Shown here one piece after another: positions 7,042 through 16,162 of a stretch of DNA of 34,788 bases. The notes beneath the pieces were generated by a model. It was not told where the DNA came from. It worked only from the letters and a program-made list of their open reading frames with translations, and did no database searches. This DNA comes from Chitinophagaceae bacterium UBA3961 (GTDB lineage: Bacteria > Bacteroidota > Bacteroidia > Chitinophagales > Chitinophagaceae). Made by a program: the position numbers and the translations under genes. Each line of letters opens with the position of its first letter. Within the stretch, counting starts at the first letter, position 1. The DNA is taken from the NCBI GenBank assembly GCA_002385265.1, contig DGDD01000032.1:5998-40785 (forward strand), in the 5' to 3' direction.

Positions 7042-8553
7042 ATGGACAAGAAAATTCAATCGGCGCTCATTTCTGTTTTTTATAAAGATGGGCTGGAGCC
7101 GATCGTTCGACTGTTATCGGAACTTGGTATCACCATTTATTCAACCGGAGGAACACAGAAATTCATTGAAGACTTGAAACTTCCTGTAGTGCCGGTAGAA
7201 AACCTGACCACCTATCCATCAATTTTAGGTGGACGCGTTAAAACCCTTCACCCTTCTGTATTTGGTGGCATTTTGGGAAGAAGAGATTTGGCCAGTGATG
7301 TAGCGGAAATGAAGCAATTCAACATCCCCGAAATTGATTTAGTTATTGTTGATCTTTATCCGTTTGAAGAAACGGTAGCGAATACAACTGAAGAAAAAGC
7401 GATCATTGAAAAAATTGATATCGGAGGGCCTTCTATGATCCGCGCCGCCGCTAAGAATTTCAAAGACGTACTGGTGGTAGCAGCGAAATCGGATTATACC
7501 CCACTTGAAAACTTACTCAGAGAGCAACAGGGTTCTACAAGTATTGAGCAGCGTAAACAATTTGCTGCGAGAGCATTTGAAACCGTAGCTCATTATGATG
7601 TGGCCATTGCTCATTATTTCAATGGTAACAGCGGTAATTACTTCTTTGAATCGGTTGCCAATGCTAAAGTGAACCGTTATGGCGAAAATCCGCATCAAAC
7701 AGGAGTTTACTATGGTAATCTGGACGAACTGTTCACTCAATTAAACGGAAAGGAATTATCGTATAACAACCTCGTAGATGTAGATGCAGCGGTTGCCTTG
7801 ATTCAAGAGTTTCAAGAAACAACCTTTGCAATCATTAAGCACACCAATGTTTGCGGTATCGCATCTCGCACTACCTTGAAAGAAAGCTGGGATGCAGCAT
7901 TAGCGGGTGATCCTGAAAGTGCTTTCGGTGGCGTTTTGGTTTGCAATGCAGCCGTTGATAAAGCGACCGCTGAAGCAATCAATGAAATCTTCTTTGAGGT
8001 ATTGATTGCCCCTTCTTTCAACGAAGATGCCTTGGAAATTTTGAAAACAAAGAAGAACCGCATCTTGCTTCAATTGAAAAAGCATCCTGCTTCTTCTCAT
8101 CAATACAAATCGATCTTAAACGGTGTACTGGTTCAGGGTACCGATGCCGGCAACTACGATCAGTGGAATGAAGTAGGGGCGCGACCCAGTAACGATGTAG
8201 AAAAACAAGACCTAATTTTCGCGAATTTGGTATGTAAGCATCTGAAATCTAATGCTATAGCACTTGTTAAAGGCAAGCAATTGATTGGAAAAGGTTGTGG
8301 TCAAACCAGCCGAATTGACGCCTTGCGTCATGCGGTTGAAAAAGCACACCAGTTCAAATTTGATTTAAATGGAGCCGTAATGGCCAGTGATGCGTTTTTC
8401 CCTTTCAACGACTGTGTACAATTAGGCCATGAGGCAGGAATTACTGCCTTTATTCAGCCTGGGGGATCGGTACGTGATAAAGACTCCATCGAATACTGCC
8501 AACAGAATGGTTTAGCGATGGTTATGACCGGTTTGCGTCATTTCAAGCACTAA
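7042..8553 (+). CDS. purH: Bifunctional AICAR formyltransferase / IMP cyclohydrolase
   Basis: PurH performs the last two steps of de novo purine synthesis: formylation of AICAR with 10-formyl-THF, then ring closure to IMP. The 503-aa product starts with the MGS-like IMP cyclohydrolase domain (~1-150; ALISVFYKDGLEPIV, STGGTQKFIED, GGRVKTLHPSVFGGIL, DIGGPSMIRAAAKN). It continues with the AICAR transformylase domain (RYGENPHQTGVYY, SYNNLVDVDAA, KHTNVCGIA, ESAFGGVLVCN, MASDAFFPFND and the C-terminal ITAFIQPGGSVRDKDSIEYC). The ATG at 7042 is chosen because the family starts here and the promoter lies at 6969-6999; an in-frame start at 6964 would add 26 unrelated residues overlapping comEC. A strong terminator follows. 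Confidence 0.97.
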   Translation: MDKKIQSALISVFYKDGLEPIVRLLSELGITIYSTGGTQKFIEDLKLPVVPVENLTTYPSILGGRVKTLHPSVFGGILGRRDLASDVAEMKQFNIPEIDLVIVDLYPFEETVANTTEEKAIIEKIDIGGPSMIRAAAKNFKDVLVVAAKSDYTPLENLLREQQGSTSIEQRKQFAARAFETVAHYDVAIAHYFNGNSGNYFFESVANAKVNRYGENPHQTGVYYGNLDELFTQLNGKELSYNNLVDVDAAVALIQEFQETTFAIIKHTNVCGIASRTTLKESWDAALAGDPESAFGGVLVCNAAVDKATAEAINEIFFEVLIAPSFNEDALEILKTKKNRILLQLKKHPASSHQYKSILNGVLVQGTDAGNYDQWNEVGARPSNDVEKQDLIFANLVCKHLKSNAIALVKGKQLIGKGCGQTSRIDALRHAVEKAHQFKFDLNGAVMASDAFFPFNDCVQLGHEAGITAFIQPGGSVRDKDSIEYCQQNGLAMVMTGLRHFKH

Positions 8554-8572
8554 TTTGTAATTAATTGTGATA

Positions 8573-8616
8573 AAGACCACCTCTTATTGTTATAACGAGG
8601 TGGTCTTCTTATTTTT
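8573..8616 (+). terminator. Intrinsic terminator of purH
   Basis: AAGACCACCTC (8573-8583) and GAGGTGGTCTT (8597-8607) make a perfect 11-bp stem, followed by CTTATTTTT. The T-tract overlaps the -7 box of the next gene. Confidence 0.92.
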
Positions 8617-8617
8617 G
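8587..8617 (+). promoter_or_regulatory. Candidate promoter embedded in the purH terminator
   Basis: TTG at 8587-8589 lies in the terminator loop and TATTTTTG at 8610-8617 matches TAnnTTTG, with a 20-nt spacer. The next start codon (TTG, 8625) is only 7 nt further, which would make the mRNA leaderless or nearly so. Confidence 0.5.
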
Positions 8618-8624
8618 TTACACA

Positions 8625-8999
8625 TTGAAACAAACCGCAGTTATAGCAAAACAATTCAAAAAATGGGCTTGCCAAGTAAACGCAATCGCCTGTATAAGTC
8701 TATTGCTGTTTCTTACGGTTGCCAATTACTATGTTTATTCTAATGCCGAAACGAAAACCTACTCAGTTGTATTAGATGAGGATTCGGCTCCACAGACTGA
8801 AGACAGCAATAGTGGCAATCCGGCCGGACCTGATGAAAAAGCACCCAATGGTCCAACACTTACAGAAGAATATTGTCACGAAGCAACTCAATACGAGTTT
8901 GATATAACCATCGATCACAAGCACAATTGGTTCTTTCTACTTAAAAAAGACAAGCAATTGAGCTACCCAACAATTACTCCGCCTCCGGACCAAATTTGA
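8625..8999 (+). CDS. Small membrane-anchored protein of unknown function upstream of the bicarbonate operon
   Basis: I do not recognise this 124-aa protein. The only possible start is TTG at 8625; there is no in-frame ATG anywhere in the frame. It has a basic N-terminus, one hydrophobic segment (~residues 17-36, VNAIACISLLLFLTVANYY), then an acidic Ser/Pro/Gly-rich linker (~50-78, SAPQTEDSNSGNPAGPDEKAP). A C-terminal part follows with EYCHEATQYEF, an HKHNW patch and a Pro-rich tail (TITPPPDQI). The topology suggests a single-span protein with the C-terminus outside the cytoplasm. It lies 76 nt before a SulP transporter and may be cotranscribed. The Cys/His residues could bind a metal, but this is speculation. 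Confidence 0.55.
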   Translation: MKQTAVIAKQFKKWACQVNAIACISLLLFLTVANYYVYSNAETKTYSVVLDEDSAPQTEDSNSGNPAGPDEKAPNGPTLTEEYCHEATQYEFDITIDHKHNWFFLLKKDKQLSYPTITPPPDQI

Positions 9000-9075
9000 G
9001 TTTCTATTTTTAGCTACAATTCGTCTCTCGTTACTCTCTTATATTTTATTCCTTAACCAATTTCAAACTGGATAA

Positions 9076-10701
9076 ATGAACAGTTTTCGCAACTATGTGC
9101 ATTCATTAAAGAATGACATACCGGCCTCTATTGTGGTATTTTTAGTGGCCTTACCCTTGTGCTTGGGAATTGCCTTGGGCTCTCAAGCTCCTTCTCTTTT
9201 TAGCGGCTTAATTGCCGGAATTGTTGGTGGCGTTGTAATTGGCGTTGCCAGTGGCTCGCAACTCAGCGTTAGTGGTCCGGCTGCTGGTTTAACTACCATT
9301 GTGGCTGCTGCTATTATGAAACTACCTACCTATGAAGCATTTCTTTTAGCCGTTGTAATATGTGGTGTATTTCAGATCGTACTCGGATATTTGAAAGCGG
9401 GTATCATTGGCAACTATATTCCCGTAAGCGTGATCAAAGGGATGTTGGCTGCCATTGGCCTCATTTTGATTTTGAAGCAGTTTCCCCACCTAGTAGGCTA
9501 CGATAAAGACTATGAAGGCGATGAAGCCTTCTTTCAAGTTGATGACAACAACACGTTTTCAGAGATTTTCAAAGCATTGAACTACTTGACTCCACTTGCA
9601 GTGCTAATTGGTGTTGTTTCACTTCTTATTCAAATTATTTGGGACAAGATCGCCCTGAAACAAGGAGGAATATTCAAAATTATTCCGGCTCCACTGCTTG
9701 TGGTATTTGTTGGGGCGGGCATCAACTATTATTTTGAGAAACAAGGTTCCAGTTTTGCGATCGATCCCGAGCACATGGTAAACATTCCAATTGCAAAATC
9801 GGCAGAGGAGTTCTTTTCTTTCTTTACGTTTCCAGACTTTAACATGTGGAAGAACTTCGATGTATGGATCACTGCGGGAACTTTGGCGGTAGTAGCGAGT
9901 TTAGAAAGTTTATTGAGCTTGGAAGCGATCGATAAATTAGACCCTTACAAACGTATTTCTCCAACGAACAGAGAATTAAAAGCGCAAGGCTTGGGAAACT
10001 TGGTGTCTGGATTGATCGGCGGCTTGCCTGTAACAAGTGTAATTGTTCGTTCATCTGCGAACGTAAGCTCCGGTGCAAAAACCAAAGTGTCAGCAATTGT
10101 TCATGGTGTGTTGCTACTCTTAAGCGTGGCTTTTATTCCAAACATTCTCAATTTAATACCAAAATCGGCACTGGCGGGTATCTTGATTTACACCGGATAC
10201 AAATTAGCAAAACCTACGTTGTTCGTTACCTACTTCAAAAAAGGTTGGAACCAGTTCTTGCCTTTTGTATTAACGATTGCTGCAATCCTTTTAACCGACT
10301 TATTAAAAGGAGTGGTTTTTGGCTTGGCAGTTGGGTTCTTCTTTGTACTGAGAAGTAACTTTAAAACGGCCATCTTATTTGTAAAAGATGAGAATAACTA
10401 TCTGATTCGACTGAGAAAAGATGTTTCTTTCCTCAACAAGCCTATCATCAAGGAATATCTTTCAAACCTTCCCGACAATAGTAAATTATTGATAGACGCC
10501 AGTAAGGCAGAGTTTATTGATAAGGATATCGTTGAGGTAATTGAAGACTTCATGATTGAAGCTCCCACAAAAGACATTTCAGTGGCACTAAAGCCGAATT
10601 CGCAGCTCCAAGACAGTTTTGGCTTGCCTTTATTGGAAGTTGAAACAGGTGGATATGCCAAACTAGATAAAAAAACATGGAATCAACAAGTAAATAACTA
10701 A
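9076..10701 (+). CDS. SulP-family inorganic anion (probably bicarbonate) transporter with STAS domain
   Basis: This inner-membrane transporter is of the SulP/SLC26 family. The 541-aa product has about 10-14 predicted membrane segments across residues ~15-425. It opens with DIPASIVVFLVALPLCLGIALGSQAP and the hallmark GLIAGIVGGVVIGVASGSQLSVSGPAAG region, and later has NRELKAQGLGNLVSGLIGGLPVTSVIVRSSANV. A C-terminal STAS domain (~435-535) contains the usual LLIDASKAEFID beta-alpha segment. SulP proteins carry sulfate, chloride or bicarbonate. The choice of bicarbonate is inferred from the carbonic anhydrase gene 18 nt downstream, as for BicA-type and Bacteroidota SulP-CA pairs. The ATG at 9076 places the first helix correctly. 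I see no clear -7 box in the 76-nt gap. Confidence 0.92.
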   Translation: MNSFRNYVHSLKNDIPASIVVFLVALPLCLGIALGSQAPSLFSGLIAGIVGGVVIGVASGSQLSVSGPAAGLTTIVAAAIMKLPTYEAFLLAVVICGVFQIVLGYLKAGIIGNYIPVSVIKGMLAAIGLILILKQFPHLVGYDKDYEGDEAFFQVDDNNTFSEIFKALNYLTPLAVLIGVVSLLIQIIWDKIALKQGGIFKIIPAPLLVVFVGAGINYYFEKQGSSFAIDPEHMVNIPIAKSAEEFFSFFTFPDFNMWKNFDVWITAGTLAVVASLESLLSLEAIDKLDPYKRISPTNRELKAQGLGNLVSGLIGGLPVTSVIVRSSANVSSGAKTKVSAIVHGVLLLLSVAFIPNILNLIPKSALAGILIYTGYKLAKPTLFVTYFKKGWNQFLPFVLTIAAILLTDLLKGVVFGLAVGFFFVLRSNFKTAILFVKDENNYLIRLRKDVSFLNKPIIKEYLSNLPDNSKLLIDASKAEFIDKDIVEVIEDFMIEAPTKDISVALKPNSQLQDSFGLPLLEVETGGYAKLDKKTWNQQVNN

Positions 10702-10719
10702 CTCTCTTAACTTTGAATT

Positions 10720-11355
10720 ATGAAAGCATACGAAAAATTACTCCTCGAGAACAAAGCATGGGCTGCTGAAAAGGTTCATGCAGATCCACAATACTTTTCA
10801 CGTTTAGTAGACATTCAATCGCCAGAGTTCCTCTGGATTGGATGCAGTGACAGCCGCGTTCCTGCCAATGAGATTACCGGAACTCAACCCGGAGAAATCT
10901 TCGTTCACAGAAATATCGCCAATATGGTTGTACATACCGACCTCAACTTATTGAGCGTATTGGAATATGCCGTAAACTACTTGCATGTGAAACATATCAT
11001 TGTATGCGGTCACTACGGATGCGGCGGTGTAAAAGCTGCGCTAACTAGAAACAGTTTGGGAATCATCAACAAATGGCTTCGCAACATTAAAGATGTGTAC
11101 CGTTATCATAAAGACGAAGTTGACAGCATTCAAGACGAAACTTTGAAAGTGAACAAAATGGTTGAGTTAAATGTAGGGGAACAAGTAATGAACCTAGCAA
11201 AAACCTCTATTATCCAAAAAGCATGGAAGGAAAGAAACTATCCATATATTCATGGATGGGTTTACGACTTGCACGACGGCATTATCAAAGCCATTAAAGA
11301 AGTGGCGCCGGGCGATCATTTGGATGACGAGATCTATGAATACAATAATCTGTAA
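10720..11355 (+). CDS. can: Beta-class carbonic anhydrase
   Basis: This enzyme interconverts CO2 and bicarbonate in the cytoplasm. The 211-aa product has the beta-class zinc site: Cys42 and Asp44 with the Asp-Arg dyad in CSDSRVPANEITG, and His98 and Cys101 in HYGCGGVKAA. The length is close to E. coli Can (220 aa). The segment FVHRNIANMV is also typical. The gene starts 18 nt after the SulP stop and ends in a UUCG-loop terminator, so the two form one transcription unit. The enzyme would convert imported bicarbonate to CO2 or hold escaping CO2 as bicarbonate. Enzyme identity is secure; the coupling to transport is inferred from gene order. Confidence 0.96.
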   Translation: MKAYEKLLLENKAWAAEKVHADPQYFSRLVDIQSPEFLWIGCSDSRVPANEITGTQPGEIFVHRNIANMVVHTDLNLLSVLEYAVNYLHVKHIIVCGHYGCGGVKAALTRNSLGIINKWLRNIKDVYRYHKDEVDSIQDETLKVNKMVELNVGEQVMNLAKTSIIQKAWKERNYPYIHGWVYDLHDGIIKAIKEVAPGDHLDDEIYEYNNL

Positions 11356-11360
11356 TAGAA

Positions 11361-11386
11361 AAGGAGGGCTTCGGCCCTCTTTTTTA
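11361..11386 (+). terminator. Intrinsic terminator of the SulP-carbonic anhydrase unit
   Basis: GAGGGC (11364-11369), UUCG tetraloop (11370-11373) and GCCCTC (11374-11379), followed by at least six T. Flanking A/T pairs extend the stem. Confidence 0.93.
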
Positions 11387-11447
11387 TTTCAACGGCTACC
11401 ATTTGACTTTGAAAAGACAGATATTTACGAATCAATTTTTGATTGCC

Positions 11448-12551
11448 ATGAATAAGTATCTTTTGCCAATTAGCCTTTTTGTTTTGTTTTCCTGCATAGA
11501 ACCTCAAAAGAAAACACCTGGAATTGCGGCCGAACAAAACAGTTCATTTCTCATCCCTTTTGAAAAAGCCGACACTCTCAATCCGGTTTTGGAAAAAGGA
11601 AATGGATCCTTTGTTTGTCCCATACTTAACAAATCGATTCCATGGGAAAACAAAGATGTTTTCAATCCGGCTGCCATTGTTCGCAACGACACTCTTTTTC
11701 TCTTGTATAGAGCAGAAGACACGATAGGAAAATTTGCAGGCACTTCAAGAATTGGAATTGCGTGGAGCCTCGACGGTGAGCATTTCACTAAGCATAAAGA
11801 ACCTGTATTGTACCCTCAAAAAGATCAAAATTATAAATGGGAATGGGAAGGTGGCTGCGAAGATCCTCGGATCATTGAAACGGAGGATGGGTCGTATATA
11901 ATGACTTATACGGCATACGATGGAAAGCTCGCTCGACTATTGGTTGCAAAATCGAAAGACCTGTATCATTGGGAAAAGTTTGGATCAGTATTTAACGACA
12001 GTAGCAATAAAAAATACATTGATCATTGGAGTAAATCGGGAGCCATTATTGGCAAGATGAATCAAGGCAAAATAATTGCCACTAAAATAAACGACCGTTA
12101 TTGGATGTACTGGGGTGATACCGATATTTTTCTTGCAAGTTCAGACGACTTGATTCATTGGTCGCCGGTTGAAAAAGATGGAAAACTCTTGACTGTATTT
12201 GGACCAAGAAAAGGCAAATTTGACAGCGATTTGGTTGAACCCGGACCTCCTGCAATGATCACCAATAAAGGAATTTTACTTATCTACAACTGCAGAAACG
12301 TTCCTTCAAAAGGCGATACTACTCTGGTAGAAGGCACTTATGCCCCATCGCAAATTTTATTGGACCCGGCTGATCCGACTAAAGTACTCTCGAGAATGGA
12401 CAGCTATTTCATGAAACCTGAAAAACCATATGAGGTGAGTGGGCAAGTGAATCAGGTTTGTTTTGCAGAAGGGTTGGTGTATTACAAAAATGCATGGAGA
12501 CTCTTCTACGGAACGGCCGATTCGAAGATAGCGATGGCCGTAAAAAAATGA
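11448..12551 (+). CDS. GH130-family glycoside enzyme, predicted lipoprotein
   Basis: This is a five-bladed beta-propeller of the GH130 type, acting on beta-mannosides. The ATG at 11448 is preferred over 11403 because it gives a clean signal peptide (MNKYLLPISLFVLFSC) with a lipobox-like LFSC and Cys16 as lipidation site. GH130-like features in order are a FNPAAIVRNDTLFLLYRAED strand, RIGIAWSLDGEHF, GGCEDPRI carrying the catalytic Asp, and later DLVEPGPPAM and YGTADSKIA. The best-known GH130 members are cytoplasmic phosphorolytic enzymes. An exported lipoprotein, with little free phosphate outside the cytoplasm, fits better the hydrolytic GH130 group known from Bacteroides. No SusC/SusD pair is adjacent, so the substrate is open. 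Confidence 0.8.
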   Translation: MNKYLLPISLFVLFSCIEPQKKTPGIAAEQNSSFLIPFEKADTLNPVLEKGNGSFVCPILNKSIPWENKDVFNPAAIVRNDTLFLLYRAEDTIGKFAGTSRIGIAWSLDGEHFTKHKEPVLYPQKDQNYKWEWEGGCEDPRIIETEDGSYIMTYTAYDGKLARLLVAKSKDLYHWEKFGSVFNDSSNKKYIDHWSKSGAIIGKMNQGKIIATKINDRYWMYWGDTDIFLASSDDLIHWSPVEKDGKLLTVFGPRKGKFDSDLVEPGPPAMITNKGILLIYNCRNVPSKGDTTLVEGTYAPSQILLDPADPTKVLSRMDSYFMKPEKPYEVSGQVNQVCFAEGLVYYKNAWRLFYGTADSKIAMAVKK

Positions 12552-12562
12552 TTCATATAACG

Positions 12563-12570
12563 TAAGTTTG
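12563..12570 (+). promoter_or_regulatory. gldA -7 element, 4 nt before the ATG
   Basis: TAAGTTTG matches TAnnTTTG exactly and is followed by CAGT and then the ATG at 12575. A start site at or next to the A of ATG would make the transcript leaderless. No good -33 TTG is seen. Confidence 0.6.
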
Positions 12571-12574
12571 CAGT

Positions 12575-13486
12575 ATGTCAATATCCATTTCCAATCTCAC
12601 TAAAACCTACGGCACTCAAAAAGCCGTAAATGATATTTCGTTTTCTGTTTCGAAAGGAGCCATTGTTGGCTTTCTCGGACCAAACGGTGCCGGAAAAAGT
12701 ACCACTATGAAAATCATTACCGGGTATTTAAACCCCGACAGCGGTACAGTACTAGTAGGCGATACCAACGTATTGGAACAACCTTTAGCAACCAAAAAGA
12801 AAATTGGATACTTACCGGAATCAAATCCTCTGTATTACGACATGTACGTTCGCGAGTACCTTGGCTTCATTGCCGATGTGCACCAATTATCAAATAAAAA
12901 AGAGGCGGTTGAAAAAGCCATTACTCGTGTTGGGCTCAGTCCGGAATCATCCAAAAAAATAGGTCAGCTTTCAAAAGGCTACAAACAAAGGGTTGGATTG
13001 GCAGCTGCGCTCATTCATGATCCCGAGGTGTTAATATTAGACGAGCCCACTACCGGATTAGACCCCAACCAGATCATTGAAATTAGAGAAGTGATCAAGC
13101 AATTAGGCGAGAATAAAACGGTCTTATTCTCTTCTCACATTCTGCAAGAAGTAGAAGCAATTTGCGATCGAGTAATAATTATCAATAAAGGAAACATCGT
13201 TGCGGACAGCAATTTGAGTAATCTCTTAAAAGACAGCAAAGGGGAAGATCGAATTGTAGTTCGATTTAAAGAAGCAACAGCTCCTGCTGTTTTCTCCATG
13301 TTTGCAGATGTGAAGGCCTTGGATGAATATGCCCTCAGCATCGCAACTACGAATGCTGATGCCGACAGAAGAACGATTATGGAAACAGCCATTTCTCAGC
13401 AATTGAATATTGTGAGTTTGAGCCAAGAAGCAGATCGCAGTTTGGAAGACATCTTCCGCAGTCTTACGCAAAAAGCAAGTTCCTAA
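12575..13486 (+). CDS. gldA: ABC transporter ATP-binding subunit, GldA-like
   Basis: This is the ATPase of an ABC exporter. The 303-aa product has Walker A GPNGAGKST at residues 35-43, a Q-loop region with GYLPESNPLYYDMYVREYL, a signature of the form LSKGYKQRVGLAAAL instead of LSGGQ, and Walker B LILDEPTTGLDPNQ. An H-loop SSHILQEVE and a ~80-residue C-terminal extension follow. The GYLPE.NPLY.DMYVREYL stretch and the length match GldA of gliding Bacteroidota (~300 aa). GldA works with GldF and GldG in F. johnsoniae, but neither partner is adjacent here, so a general ABC-2 exporter ATPase remains possible. It probably forms an operon with the GNAT gene that starts 2 nt after its stop. Confidence 0.75.
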   Translation: MSISISNLTKTYGTQKAVNDISFSVSKGAIVGFLGPNGAGKSTTMKIITGYLNPDSGTVLVGDTNVLEQPLATKKKIGYLPESNPLYYDMYVREYLGFIADVHQLSNKKEAVEKAITRVGLSPESSKKIGQLSKGYKQRVGLAAALIHDPEVLILDEPTTGLDPNQIIEIREVIKQLGENKTVLFSSHILQEVEAICDRVIIINKGNIVADSNLSNLLKDSKGEDRIVVRFKEATAPAVFSMFADVKALDEYALSIATTNADADRRTIMETAISQQLNIVSLSQEADRSLEDIFRSLTQKASS

Positions 13487-13488
13487 TA

Positions 13489-13968
13489 GTGATAACCATC
13501 ATTCAAAGCAAAGATGAACAATGGCTGATAAAAGCAGCAGAATTGATGGCAACATCAGAACCTTGGATCACACTCAAACGAAACTTTGAACAGGGATTGC
13601 TATTATTACAAGATCCTGAGAATACAGTTTTTATTGCGCTTGAGGGAAAGGAATTTGCAGGCTTTGCCATTGTTAAAATGACGGGAGTATTGAAAGGATA
13701 CTTACAAACCATAGGAGTTGCGGCAAACAAAAGAAGTAAAGGCATCGGAAAACTCTTAATAGAAAAAGTGGAAGATTTTATTTTCGAGAAATATCCAAAT
13801 GTTTTCCTATGTGTTTCTTCTTTTAATCTAAGAGCTGCTGAATTGTACTATGATTTAGGGTATTCCAAAGTGGGCGAACTAAAGGATTTCATTGAGAACG
13901 GGCATAGCGAGCTGATTTTGCGAAAATCAAAAGGCTGTTTAAACAACTATAATACTAACAAACTTTAG
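13489..13968 (+). CDS. GNAT-family N-acetyltransferase
   Basis: This acetyl-CoA-dependent acetyltransferase (159 aa) has an unknown acceptor. The acetyl-CoA loop is visible as GVAANKRSKGIGKLLIEKVEDF (R-x-x-G-x-G at the core), followed by a beta-strand/helix VFLCVSSFNLRAAELYYDLGYSKVGELKDF, typical of RimI-like GNATs. The start is GTG at 13489, 2 nt after the gldA TAA; there is no in-frame ATG before the fold begins, so translation is probably coupled to gldA. Its role beside an ABC ATPase is unclear. Confidence 0.85.
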   Translation: MITIIQSKDEQWLIKAAELMATSEPWITLKRNFEQGLLLLQDPENTVFIALEGKEFAGFAIVKMTGVLKGYLQTIGVAANKRSKGIGKLLIEKVEDFIFEKYPNVFLCVSSFNLRAAELYYDLGYSKVGELKDFIENGHSELILRKSKGCLNNYNTNKL

Positions 13969-14022
13969 TTTAAAACTGCCTATTAGCAAGGATTTGACGC
14001 TTCGCCACATCAAAACTTTCAA

Positions 14023-14030
14023 TACATTTG
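14023..14030 (+). promoter_or_regulatory. Enolase -7 element (TACATTTG)
   Basis: Exact TAnnTTTG match, 50 nt before the eno ATG. The best -33 candidate is the degenerate TTCG at 14001-14004 (18-nt spacer); a true TTTG at 13993-13996 is 26 nt away. Confidence 0.55.
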
Positions 14031-14068
14031 CACCACAGAAAAAGCAAACAACTTAAATCTTTCATTAA

Positions 14069-15373
<1,305 letters not shown>

Positions 15374-15388
15374 GCAAATATTTGAATC

Positions 15389-15436
15389 AGAGGTTTGATT
15401 TTTGCTGTAGAAGCAGGATCAAACCTCTTTCTTTTG
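15389..15436 (+). terminator. Intrinsic terminator of eno
   Basis: AGAGGTTTGAT (15389-15399) and ATCAAACCTCT (15418-15428) give a perfect 11-bp stem with an 18-nt loop, followed by TTCTTTTG. It ends 1-2 nt before the next start codon. Confidence 0.8.
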
Positions 15437-15437
15437 T

Positions 15438-15731
15438 ATGAACCTATTGTCACACATACCGGCTTGGATGAAAAACAAATACCTGTTAACGGGTGTTGTG
15501 TTTCTCGTTTGGCTATTGTTTTTTGACGATAGAGACATTCTCACCAATGTGCAACACCGCCGTGAGCTGAAAGCACTCGAAGCCAGCCGCGACCACTACA
15601 ACGAGCTCATCAAAACCACTAAAACAGAGTTGGAACAACTACAACACAACCCAGCTGTTCTAGAAAAATATGCTCGCGAAAAATATAGAATGAAAAAAGA
15701 CAACGAAGATTTATTTATTGTAACTAATTGA
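15438..15731 (+). CDS. FtsB/DivIC-like septum formation protein
   Basis: This small bitopic division protein (97 aa) has a short cytoplasmic N-terminus and a single membrane helix (~residues 15-30, LLTGVVFLVWLLFF). A coiled coil follows (~40-75, ELKALEASRDHYNELIKTTKTELEQLQ), then the typical C-terminal segment ending in EKYAREKYRMKKDNEDLFIV. This is the DivIC/FtsB pattern, including the conserved x-AREKYxMKxxxED-like block. Partners would be FtsL and FtsQ. A position just after eno is also seen in many gammaproteobacteria (eno-ftsB). The ATG lies directly behind the eno terminator hairpin. Confidence 0.85.
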   Translation: MNLLSHIPAWMKNKYLLTGVVFLVWLLFFDDRDILTNVQHRRELKALEASRDHYNELIKTTKTELEQLQHNPAVLEKYAREKYRMKKDNEDLFIVTN

Positions 15732-15841
15732 TTTACATACCAATAAATATATTGTTGAATTTTTTATTTATATTTACCTAATAAAACCTCTGAGTACGCA
15801 ATAAGAATAACAATTAGTCGTTTGTTAATTTGGACGGACAC

Positions 15842-15860
15842 CCGAATTTGACTCATTCGG
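15842..15860. repeat. Small inverted repeat before the 77-aa gene
   Basis: CCGAAT (15842-15847) and ATTCGG (15855-15860) with a 7-nt loop, 27 nt before the ATG at 15887. It could be a leader hairpin or an operator. Confidence 0.35.
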
Positions 15861-15886
15861 ACATTAAAGGACATAAATGGATTCTT

Positions 15887-16120
15887 ATGACTACTCTCAT
15901 TACTCCTGAGGAGCTGGTGCGTTATATGTACCAAGAAACTTCTCCGGAACAAACTGAGCTGATAGAACGAGCATTGAACGAAGATTGGACGCTTCGCGAA
16001 AAGCTTGAAGTTCTAAAAGCATCTGCTTCTTCTCTCGATCAAAATCTTGTTTCACCACGCATGGAATCAGTAATGAATGTACTTCGGTACGCTCGTGAAA
16101 CCGCAGTCGCGAATGTATAA
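15887..16120 (+). CDS. Small conserved-looking helical protein (77 aa), function unknown
   Basis: The ATG at 15887 is preferred to the in-frame TTG at 15830, which would add 19 residues of no clear character. The protein is soluble and helical: MTTLITPEELVRYMYQETSPEQT, then EDWTLREKLEVLKASASSLDQ, then a C-terminal RMESVMNVLRYARET. The layout (a membrane-less domain with PEELVRYMYxETSPE) recalls the N-terminal sigma-binding part of anti-sigma factors, where such helices carry counts of E/T. There is no membrane helix and no zinc motif, so I leave it unassigned. It lies 42 nt before nth but nth has its own -7 box. Confidence 0.6.
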   Translation: MTTLITPEELVRYMYQETSPEQTELIERALNEDWTLREKLEVLKASASSLDQNLVSPRMESVMNVLRYARETAVANV

Positions 16121-16150
16121 ACAAGCGCGCTTTCTTAGGTTTCTCTGATT

Positions 16151-16158
16151 TATTTTTG
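16151..16158 (+). promoter_or_regulatory. nth -7 element, 4 nt before the ATG
   Basis: TATTTTTG matches TAnnTTTG exactly, followed by CGAA and the ATG at 16163. This implies a leaderless nth transcript. No clear -33 TTG; TTTC at 16131-16134 is the nearest candidate. Confidence 0.55.
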
Positions 16159-16162
16159 CGAA

